From the NCBI GenBank assembly GCA_025769875.1, contig JAGFNK010000328.1, positions 1 through 59,892 on the forward strand: a stretch of DNA of 59,892 nt. The letters are read 5' to 3'. A program made the position numbers and the translations under genes. The DNA is from Russula earlei (Eukaryota; Basidiomycota; Agaricomycetes; Russulales; Russulaceae). The stretch's first letter is position 1. The number at the start of each line of letters is the position of its first letter. The notes beneath the pieces are model-generated. The model was not told the DNA's origin, did not search any database, and saw only the letters and a program-made list of their open reading frames with translations. Below are positions 52,286 to 59,892 of the stretch, piece by piece.

Positions 52286-53116
52286 TGTCAAGACATGTAC
52301 TGCTGATCACTAAGGACTCAGGAGCAGGTGGGCAAAGGTCAGAACAGATGGTACGTGGCGAAGGTGGCGTTGAACAGGAGGACGAGCCAAACGACGAGGA
52401 GGTACCAGATGGGGACTGGTAGGTGTTGCAAGAGGCAGAGGCAAAGACTGGAGGCCAGTGCAGCGAAGGGGCTTTAGACAAGGTGGTCATTGAAGAGTAC
52501 CTTGGAAGCGAGGGAAGTCTTTAAACTGAGCAGGTCGCAGGGGAGTACCCAGGAGTATGAGAGTATCACAAATGGACAGTCTGACGACTGCCATGTTTCA
52601 TTGGGGCTTATATACAGTGTACAGGGTCGATTACAAAGCACTGGGACTATTCTAGACTCTTTGGCACCATCCAATAGGACTACAGAGGCATAAACTTGCT
52701 TGTGTCAAGTTTCAGGCTTACTGAGCGCATTACTGATCATTGTGGAGCGATGACATCATTATGATGTCACTGTGGGGCGCTTTAGTGAGCCTATGAGGTC
52801 ACTGTGGAGTCGCTCAGTCAGCCATGATGTCATTGGAGCCTTGATGATGTCAGATGATTTATGCAACAGTTTCTAAGAGTTTGTGCCGCTGTTTCGGGTC
52901 CATGGTGGCTGGGTGGCCATGTGGCTGCCACGCGATGATTACCCGATTAGGAAACGGGTGCCTGGTCATGTTATAGTGCCTTTGCAATAGCAATATCTTG
53001 TACCACAGGAGGGATAGCCCAGAAAATGGAAGGGAGTCGGCAATGCAAAGTGAGAGAGGTCTTTCTTGAGTAAAATAGGACAATCCTTGGCCAGGACTTG
53101 GCCTTGGTTCATAACA
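52286..53116 (-). repeat. 3' LTR of element B (LTR1, 831 bp)
   Basis: On the - strand from TGTTATGAACC (53116) to ACATGTCTTGACA (52286). The 5 bp beyond are ATATT on the + strand. Purine tract precedes it at 53117-53130. Confidence 0.93.
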
Positions 53117-53130
53117 TTCATCCCCTCTTT
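53117..53130 (-). promoter_or_regulatory. Polypurine tract of element B
   Basis: AAAGAGGGGATGAA on the - strand, identical to the tract of copy A. Confidence 0.85.
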
Positions 53131-53394
53131 ATAGACTTGTTGCTCCTGCAACAGTAGGGATTTGTTTCTTTGGAAGGTGGAGTAGTTTGCATATGAAAAG
53201 TCGAAGTCTGTTCGTTCGTGGGGAGTTCTCCCTTGTTCTATGGATTGCTTTGGAGATAGCTGTGGTCGATTGAGTGCATGTGATCGCAGGAGTTCTCTGA
53301 AAAGTTCGTTGGTAACAAGGATAAAGGTAGTCATCAACAGAGGTCATGATGAGAGTTGTTAGGTTTAGGGGTTACTCCTGGTGGGAATCGTTCT

Positions 53395-54042
53395 AAGCGC
53401 CTTCGGATATTTCCGATGGAAGTCTTTAACAAGTGATTGCGCTTTTGATAAGGTTGGATGCTGGTTCCCAAGTATTTTCTGCAACCGTATACCCTTTCCA
53501 TTTAACTAGGTATTGGATTCCTTTGCGGTTTGGGGAGAGCCGAGAGTTTAGGATCTGCTCTACTTCATATTGTTCTTCACCTTCGACTAATATTGGTGGT
53601 GGGTTTGAAAAATTAGGACCATGGGCAATGGTTTCTTTGTAAGGTTTAATCAGGGAGTGGTGAAAAACCGGGTGTATCTTCCAAGACTTTGGTAGTTCGA
53701 GGCGAACGTTTACTGGATAGGCAGTGGTGACTTTGAATGGCCCATAGCGTCAAGGGGCTAGTTTTGCTTTTGGGTGAGTGGTTCGTAGATTTGTGGCTTC
53801 CAGCCATACTTGATCCCCTTCTTTAAAACGAAATGTGGAAGGATTGAGGTCCTGATTGCTTCATGATTTCTGTTGCTCGGTTCAGGGAGGCAGCTACTTC
53901 TTCTCTGAGTTGGTTTAGTCTTGATAGTCTTTCTTGGATTGAAGGGAACTTTGATGTAAAGGCAAGGGGTGGAGCAAATGTTGGGTTAAAGCCATACCAG
54001 ACTTCAAACGGGGGTTTGTTCGTAGCACTGTGTTGTCTGGCA
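53395..54042 (-). pseudogene. pol: Integrase tail and chromodomain of element B
   Basis: Counterpart of 4823-5427. The GPF/Y-type module and chromodomain (V-K-W-K-G-Y, T-W-E-P-A-S-N-L) are readable. A one-base insertion near 53838 relative to A (CAATCCTTCC versus CAATCCTCC) breaks the frame inside the tail. Further small differences occur near 53440-53450 at the chromodomain end. Confidence 0.85.
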
Positions 54043-56598
54043 TTATGTGCGAACTCCATAAAGGGAACTAGTTCTGCCCAATTGTCTGCTTGATGGTTGC
54101 AAAATATTCAGTAGGTATTGTTCTAGTTCTTGGTTAACTCGTTCTGTTTCTCCGTCTGTCTGTGGGTGATATGCTGTGCTTAATGATACTTTGACATTTA
54201 ACTTCTTCCATAGTTCTTGAGTGACTTTTGCTGCGAATTGAGGGCCTCTGTCCGATATTATTTGTGTTGGGAGCCCTATTCTTCTCCAGACATTGTTCAT
54301 GATTAGTGTCGCTGTTTCGTCTGCTGTGATTGTCTTGTGGCAAGGGGTAATGATTATTGCTTTACTGAATCGATCTACCACGACTAGGAGGCTGTCGAAG
54401 CCTTGTGAAATCGGTAGGTCCGTGATAAAGTCCATAGTAATGCTTTTCCATACTTCTCCAGCTGGTGTAATCGGTACAAGGGGTGTTTCTGTCTTTGGAC
54501 GGTTCTTTGTACTTTGGCAAATTGCGCAACCGTCTACATAACTTTTGACATAGGTTAGCATTCCTGGCCACCAATAGTTTCGGCTGATTAGTTCATAAGT
54601 TTTCCATTGGCCAGGATGCCCAGTGGCAAGGGAGTCGTGGTGTAGTTTTAGAATTTTCTTTCTTAGGGTGTCGTTGTTTGGGATATAGACTTTTCCTTTG
54701 AATAGTATTAGTCCATCTTCAAGGTTCCAGTCCTGTAAGCCTTTGGATAGTCGCCTTGGTCCATTCTTTATAATGATTGCTAACGCGTTAGATACTTCTG
54801 GGTCATAGTCTTTGCTAGATCGTAGTTGTTGTCGAAGTTCCTGGTCGCCGATTGGTTCTGTAGCAGAGGTGCGTGTTGCTCTAATTTTAAAAAATTTGTC
54901 ATCTAGGAGCACCTTTCCATCATTTTCGTTTTGTATCCCCTCTTTAAAGTCTGGCCGCCTGGACAGACCGTCTGCTTTGTTCATAGTTCCTGGGTGGTGG
55001 GTGATGGTGAAGTCGAAATTGCTGAGGAGGAGTGCCCATCGGGCTTGTCGTCTCGTGAGTTTCTGTTTTGTCATGAAGTATGTCAAGTTATTGTGGTCTG
55101 TCCATAGATCAATGGGGTGTGTAGCGCCTTCAAGGTAGTGTCGGAAGTGCCAGAGGGATAAAACGATAGCAAGGAGTTCTTTATCGTAGATCATGTAATT
55201 TCGTTGTGCGGGGTCCAAGGATTTCGAGAAATAGGCTACTGGGTGATATCTGTTAAATTCATCGGGTTGTTCCAAGATTGCACCGACTGCAAAGTCACTT
55301 GCATCGCAGATGAGTCGAAAGGGTTTCGTGTGGTTAGGTAACATGAGGATTGGGGCCGTTGTGAATGCTTGGATTAGTTTCTGAAATGCTTGTTCTTCAT
55401 CGTCTTCCCACTTGAAGGGGTTTTCTTTCTTTGTTAAGTTAAACAAGGGCCGTGCTATTCGAGAGTATTGGTGGATAAATCGTCGATAGAAGTTGCAGAA
55501 TCCTAGAAATGCTTGTACTTCCGTAACATTGGTCGGAGTAGGCCACTTTGTAATGCCTATTAACTTGTCTTGGTCCATGGATATTCGTCCTTGGGAGATA
55601 TTGATGCCTAGGTAACTAATAGAGGTTTGTCGGAAAGCACATTTCTCTGGTTTCAAGTATAAGTCGTGGTCTTGGAGTGTTTTTAGGACCTTATGTGTCC
55701 AGTCGTCTAGTTCGTTCAAGGTTTGCGCCATGATTAGTATATCATCTAGATAAACAACCACTCGTTCAGTGGCAATGTATTTCGCTAGGATGGTGTTCAT
55801 AAAGCGTTGGAAAGTGGCTGGGGCGTTGCAGAGACCAAATGTCATTATCAATGGTTCGAAGAGTCCTAATGGTGTCTTGAATGCTGCGAGGTGTTCATCG
55901 CCCTCTCTGAGGCGAATATTGTTGTATCCCCATCGTACGTCAAACTTGGTAAAGTATTGGGCTCCTTGGAGTTTGTCAATTAATTCAGGAATCAAGGGTA
56001 GTGGATACGCGTCTTTGACAGTTGCTGTATTCAGGGCTCTGTAGTCTTGCACTGGTCGTAGATTTCCTCCTTTCTTTTCTACAAAGAAGAATGGGCTGGC
56101 AATAGCTGCTTTTGATGGTCGGATTGTGCCTCTTTTCAAATGTTCATCTAAGTATTCTTTTAGGGCTTGTAGTTCCTTGGGAGTAAGTCGATAAATGCCA
56201 GAATCGCGTCGGGCGATCCCTGGTTTTAGATTGATTGCATGGTCCCATGGTTGGTGAGCAGGAAGGCGTTGAGAAGCTTGTTCATCGAAAACCTTTCGCC
56301 ATTTCAAGAATTGGGCAGGGATAAGTTCGTCTAATGTCTTAGGGGGTGTTTCTGCATTGGCTAGCTTGGTAGCTGTGGTTGATTTGGCTCTTATGCTGAT
56401 TGTTATTGGGCTAAACGCATCGTGGATTTGTTCGTCAACACATGGGTTCAATGGTCCTTCAGTATCTGGGAAGATTAGTGCAGCAATGTCCTGTAAACTC
56501 GGGTTCTTCTTCTTCAGGGAAAGTAAGCGCTTGTATTTGGTAATTCCGTCGTTCCAGATGCAGATGCAATGGTTATGCTTGGGTGTGTGGTAAGGCAA
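54043..56598 (-). CDS. pol: Pol of element B: RT, RNase H, integrase
   Basis: The longest unbroken reading in the window, 851 codons. Y-L-D-D is at about 55741-55752, and RNase H D-A-S-D-F and T-D-H-N-N are present. The integrase HHCC and the first two catalytic aspartates (M-D-F-I-T-D-L-P; S-D-R-G-P-Q-F) are present in one frame, where copy A is broken. It fails late: copy B has CCTACTGAAT where A has CCTACGAAT near 54107, so the last integrase residues are misread. The upstream start at 56598 is only a frame opening; a further extra base near 56551 relative to A lies within the protease-RT linker. Confidence 0.92.
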   Translation of the reverse strand: MPYHTPKHNHCICIWNDGITKYKRLLSLKKKNPSLQDIAALIFPDTEGPLNPCVDEQIHDAFSPITISIRAKSTTATKLANAETPPKTLDELIPAQFLKWRKVFDEQASQRLPAHQPWDHAINLKPGIARRDSGIYRLTPKELQALKEYLDEHLKRGTIRPSKAAIASPFFFVEKKGGNLRPVQDYRALNTATVKDAYPLPLIPELIDKLQGAQYFTKFDVRWGYNNIRLREGDEHLAAFKTPLGLFEPLIMTFGLCNAPATFQRFMNTILAKYIATERVVVYLDDILIMAQTLNELDDWTHKVLKTLQDHDLYLKPEKCAFRQTSISYLGINISQGRISMDQDKLIGITKWPTPTNVTEVQAFLGFCNFYRRFIHQYSRIARPLFNLTKKENPFKWEDDEEQAFQKLIQAFTTAPILMLPNHTKPFRLICDASDFAVGAILEQPDEFNRYHPVAYFSKSLDPAQRNYMIYDKELLAIVLSLWHFRHYLEGATHPIDLWTDHNNLTYFMTKQKLTRRQARWALLLSNFDFTITHHPGTMNKADGLSRRPDFKEGIQNENDGKVLLDDKFFKIRATRTSATEPIGDQELRQQLRSSKDYDPEVSNALAIIIKNGPRRLSKGLQDWNLEDGLILFKGKVYIPNNDTLRKKILKLHHDSLATGHPGQWKTYELISRNYWWPGMLTYVKSYVDGCAICQSTKNRPKTETPLVPITPAGEVWKSITMDFITDLPISQGFDSLLVVVDRFSKAIIITPCHKTITADETATLIMNNVWRRIGLPTQIISDRGPQFAAKVTQELWKKLNVKVSLSTAYHPQTDGETERVNQELEQYLLNILQPSSRQLGRTSSLYGVRT

Positions 56599-57086
56599 GT
56601 TCGGGGGCAGTTCCTCAGTGTGATTGTATCATTTGCCCAATCAATATCTGGGTTGTGGTGTCGTAGCCAATCTGTTCCTAAGATAATGTCGTGATCTCCA
56701 ATGTTAGTGACAAGGAATTCTGCTTGTTCGTCATGAGTGGCGCCTGTGTGCGCTTGAATGCGAAGTCTTTGGATGGTGCTAAAGCGTATTAGTCCATTGG
56801 CATTTTGTGTTCCAGTCTACATTTTGTGCTGGCAAGGGTTTGATCATAGTTCGAAGGTGCAGGTGGTGTCTTTGTGCAAATCGTTCATGGATTATCATTC
56901 CTTCTGCTCCACTGTCGAGCAGGGCTCTTGCACCGATTTCTTTGCCGCTTGTCTTCCCTACTAAGGTAACTTTCAAGGCAATGGAAGGGGAGCGAATATT
57001 CTTGGTAAAAACTTTGGGGTAATTGATTTCTCTTTGTATCGTACTGATTTGGACCGCGTCCCTCCTCGGTGCAGAAGGGGGTCCAA
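56599..57086 (-). pseudogene. pol: Aspartic protease of element B, two frame breaks
   Basis: Counterpart of 1708-2334. D-S-G is retained near 56910-56920. A base is missing near 57057 (GACGCGG against GACGCTGG in A) and one is added near 56815 (GTAGACTGG against GTAGACGG). Confidence 0.85.
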
Positions 57087-58044
57087 TTAAAAATCCATAG
57101 GAGCAGATCTTGGGCGGAGGATCGAGTCTGCAAGTGTTTCTCTCCAAGTTGTTAGTGAAGCAACAGGAACGGGTTCTTCTTGCGCAGGTTCGATGTTTTC
57201 ATCTTGGATGGTTGTAGCTCTGACTGTTTGGGGGCGAGATCCTTGTCGTTGGCGTCCTTGAGCTGCTTTCTTTGCTCTACATTGATTTGCCATATGATTC
57301 TTCTTTCCACAATAATAACAGAGATTGTTCTTGCGTCGAAATTCTTTCTCTGCATCTGTGAGGGGTTTCCTTTCACTTCTGGATTCCCAGGGTCGTTCAT
57401 TGGGCTCTCCTTGGTACAAGTTAATTTCCAATGGATTATCTGATCCTTGAGTGTTTAATCCTCGGGCACGCACAGAGCGTCCTCCTCGAAAAGCAGTGGA
57501 GTTGTATAGGTGGAAAAGGTTGTCGAATTCTCTTGCTGCTTTGACAAGGGCTGCAAGTGTAGTTGGTGTCGGTGTGATTCCCAATATTTTCTGATGTAAG
57601 GCCGGGTTAATGTTCTTCCTAAATGCGTACATCTTTGTTCTTTCATCGGTGGTAGCTCGTGACGCGTGGTGCGACCATTTCTGATACCATTCATTAAATG
57701 GTAGTTTTCCTTGATAATAGGTGTGCATGGTATTAGCGGAGGCCAACTCTGCTTCTGCAGGGATAAAGTGATCGGCAAAGGCTTTCTTGAAGTCGTCCCA
57801 TGACCCATAGTCTGCTACGGTACGAGCCATAGCCTTGGTGGTTTGTTCTCTAGCCCACGCTCCGGCGGGTGTTCCTACTTTAAAGTGGGTTAGTGCAGCG
57901 GCAACTTTCTTGCTTTCATCTGTAAAGGAGTCGCCATTGATGTAATAATAATTGGCCAAAGCTGCCCAAAAGGCTTCTGCAGTTATCAGCCTTTCCGTCA
58001 AAGGGTTCTGGTGCTGTTCCGACAAGGCGTGGATTGCTTGACAT
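57087..58044 (-). pseudogene. gag: Gag of element B, one frame break
   Basis: Counterpart of 750-1707, with ATG at 58042-58044. B keeps the correct P-F-D-G-K reading at the point where A has an extra T, but has an extra C near 57981 (GATAACTGCAG against GATAATGCAG). The CCHC knuckle is intact near 57280-57320. The same TAA separates gag from the protease reading. Confidence 0.88.
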
Positions 58045-58109
58045 GGTGGGATTCTGAGTTGTTGTAGCTGTAACAATAGGTGGGGCTGAACCTTGTAGTT
58101 GGATTCTAG

Positions 58110-58599
58110 TTGGAGTGAGCTGTTCGAGGGACTGCTTGTGGTACGTTGCTAGTTGTATGAGGAGTAGGTTGTTGGGTATTACGCCGAGTAGAAGGTCCTG
58201 GAGTGGTGCTTCGAGTGCTCTGAGCAGTTCCTAGGATAGCGGTAACTTCTTGAGGTGTTCTGGCTGAGAAATCGACTTCTCGATTGTTATAGTAAACCCA
58301 ATGTCTTCTAGAACGGCTCCACTTGACTGGTCTGTCTAGGAAGAGGCCTGTAGTAGTTATAGGGGTTGAAGTCTTGAACGTGTTCTGCTCCTGGGGCTGC
58401 CTGCTTTAAGTTGTTCGGTGGTGACTTCGTCGTTATCGTCTTCGTATAACCAAGTGTCAGAAAGATTTCCGTGGTTGATAATAGGTGTGCCTGCAAATTT
58501 TCCTCGGTAACAGTGATCTTGGGTGTCGTAACTGAGGTTTTCAAATAGGAGTGGGATTAGATTTTCTTCTTCGTCAGTGATGTCTCTCCTAGTGCTCAT
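58110..58599 (-). CDS. Leader ORF 1 of element B
   Basis: Counterpart of 198-690. ATG at 58597-58599. The arginine codon CGA is preserved where A has TGA. A frame break relative to A occurs near 58400 (loss of bases in the Ala/Pro/Gly stretch), and the frame ends in a TAG near 58107 before gag. No known domain. Confidence 0.45.
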
Positions 58600-58606
58600 A
58601 GATCTA

Positions 58607-59892
58607 GACGACTGTTATAGTCCAATGGCCGTTGTTCCAAGGATATGCAATGGTGTAGGCTGGCTTTAGTCGAATGGTATCGGGTCTTCCTTGATGTTTT
58701 CTTAATTGGATTCGGGAGTATTCTTCAGTAATGCTGCTTTGTGTTAGAACTACTCGGGTTTTCCACAGATATCCTTCAAATTCTGCTGGAGAGATGGCAA
58801 AGTCACTTATTTCCTTGGTGGGATGCTTGTAAACTATAAAGTGTGTCAGTCGTTGATGCCAAGCTTGGGTACAATAATTCTTGAATTCAATTAATTCTCT
58901 CCTTGAACGTGTAGGTAGATTTAATGCTAAGAAGGATTGTTCTGGTAGGTAGCAGTGTAAATCAGTACTCCTAGATCGGCACTATCAGGGGATTCAACAA
59001 GGGGTGATGCGAAGGGTTGGGTAGGTACAATAGGGGTAGGAATACGATTGGTAAACAAGGGTAAGTAGGCGTCAGGAGGGGTAGGAGGTAATGGTCTTTC
59101 AACAAGAAAACCTCTTGCGTTGGGAACTGTTTCTCTCTCAGGGGGTCGTTGGGATGACGCGCGTCTCCTGTGTCGAGGAGCCAGATTTATCGAATGGGAG
59201 GTGGTAATCGCCTGGCGTCCACAAGGTAATTCCGTCAGGAGTAGGAGGTGTGTCTGGTCGAAAGTTGCACGTGCAATACTCTGTTTTGCAGTTACACCTT
59301 GCTGTCCACGGATTTGACTCAGTATCTTCTGTGCTGGCAGACCACCGTTCTTGGCTAGTTGGGACAGTGGTCTGGAATCGGTGTGAGGGGTCTGAGGGAC
59401 AAGACTTGAGGCTTCTAGTGTTGCTGGGACAGAATAGTATGCAGGGGGACCAGTATATGAGGCGTCTGGGCTGGTAATTGCCCAAGGTTGATTGTAGTCT
59501 GCGTCGTATAACCAAGAGTTAGTCTCCCAATCAAAAGGTGTTGTGTATTCCTGGTACAACAGCAAGTTGGACGTAAGATTGATTTTCCCTTTGTATTCTG
59601 TTGAGGCGAAGGTGGTAGAACTGAACAGTAAGACGGTAGTAGCTGATGTATGTCCAAGCCAGATAAAACAGGCGATACCCTGTCCTTAAAGAGTGGACAA
59701 TGATGTGGTGGCGTGGTTGAATGACTCTAGTCCAAAGGTTTAATTCACTGGTGCGTAAGGATTGGTAGTCAACTGGCTGTCCTTGGATGTTCTTTACTTG
59801 AGCAAGGTGCCAATATAGTAGTTGTTGTCGTGCTGGAGGTAGAAGTCGACTAATGGTTTCAAGATATAGTGCGTGTTCGTCTGGCTTAAGAG
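58607..59892 (-). CDS. Leader ORF X of element B (N-terminus outside window)
   Basis: An upstream protein reading whose best piece is 58927-59565 (212 codons). It has aromatic N-terminal segments (F-D-W-E-T-N-S-W-L-Y), an Arg-rich middle (P-R-H-R-R-R-A-S-S) and a Pro-rich tail (P-L-P-P-T-P-P-D-A-Y). After a frame change near 58925 the reading goes on through S-P-A-E-F-E-G-Y-L-W-K-T-R to a TAG 4-7 nt before the next ATG. The end is shared with copy A. No domain is recognised. A coding region this long upstream of gag is not part of the canonical chromovirus plan. Confidence 0.45.

Larger units (their letters stand above)
52286..59892 (-). mobile_element. Ty3/Gypsy chromovirus copy B (5' end outside window)
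   Basis: Reverse-strand sister of copy A with the same module order and a complete 3' LTR1. It reaches further toward the 5' end than copy A, adding at least 1.1 kb of leader. The two differ by scattered substitutions and single-base indels. B has indels in gag, protease, integrase and the integrase tail that A lacks, and vice versa. Confidence 0.93.

Noticed and set aside
54812..55138. Long open frames on the strand opposite pol in both Gypsy copies
   Set aside because: They appear in both copies only because the copies are near identical; translations have no motif and the pol frame accounts for the sequence.
1..59892. tRNA or rRNA genes
   Set aside because: No cloverleaf-like or rRNA-like segment was noticed while reading either strand; this was by eye and a dedicated scan could still find one.

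Overview
This window looks like a repeat-dense, probably heterochromatic stretch of a filamentous basidiomycete (Agaricomycete-type) genome. The evidence is the set of chromodomain Ty3/Gypsy retrotransposons, a Helitron whose gene carries 45-75 nt GT-AG introns and a PIF1 helicase, hAT and Harbinger-like DNA transposons, and fungal-type host gene pieces (xylulokinase, an Hsp104/ClpB ATPase, a TFIIS-central-domain protein). No rRNA, tRNA or CRISPR array was recognised. Only one clear resident host gene is seen, at about 40.9-43.5 kb. Nearly everything else is transposable-element sequence nested several layers deep.

Layout. (1) 1-6505: the 3' part of a Gypsy chromovirus, copy A, on the + strand, ending in a complete 830-bp LTR (LTR1). 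(2) 6506-13731: a Helitron whose single Rep-helicase gene is cut by two solo LTRs, each with a perfect 5-bp target duplication (LTR1 at 8689-9516, LTR2 at 10842-11803), followed by a hairpin-rich 3' terminus. (3) 13732-21520: a nest of an LTR1 (+) containing an LTR1 (-) containing a 6.2-kb hAT element (14902-21146, perfect 8-bp target duplication). The hAT carries no recognised transposase. It contains degraded pieces of at least three unrelated host genes (xylulokinase, TFIIS-domain protein, Hsp104) and a 400-bp almost perfect palindrome. This is the most remarkable object in the window. (4) 21578-28109: solo LTR2, then the 3' half of a second chromovirus (element E) with a CCHC zinc-knuckle ORF downstream of the integrase and its own LTR8, then overlapping LTR2/LTR3 pieces. 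(5) 28110-36964: a third chromovirus (element C) on the - strand, also with an ORF downstream of the chromodomain, riddled with solo LTRs of four families. (6) 36965-40470: the end of a fourth LTR element (LTR4), a possible decayed F-box/LRR-like gene, and small inverted repeats. (7) 40940-43493: the host gene for a long, serine/proline-rich disordered protein. (8) 44013-50611: a hAT terminus of the same family as the gene-carrying hAT, a Copia remnant, a Harbinger-like MITE, and a decayed hAT transposase. (9) 50612-52285: LTR2 and LTR7 remnants. (10) 52286-59892: a second, nearly identical Gypsy copy (copy B) on the - strand, with its 5' end outside the window.

How the parts relate. Copies A and B are recent sisters in opposite orientation about 46 kb apart. 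Each is disabled by its own small frameshifts, and where they differ copy A often has TpG/CpA where B has CpG, as expected from deamination of methylated CpG. Eight solo LTRs with recognisable target duplications show repeated LTR-LTR recombination. The decayed hAT transposase at 46.2-47.6 kb, whose neighbouring terminus resembles that of the gene-carrying hAT, is a plausible relative of the enzyme that moved it. Coordinates of TE termini were read by eye from TG...CA ends, polypurine tracts and target duplications. Family names (LTR1-LTR8, elements A-E) are local labels.
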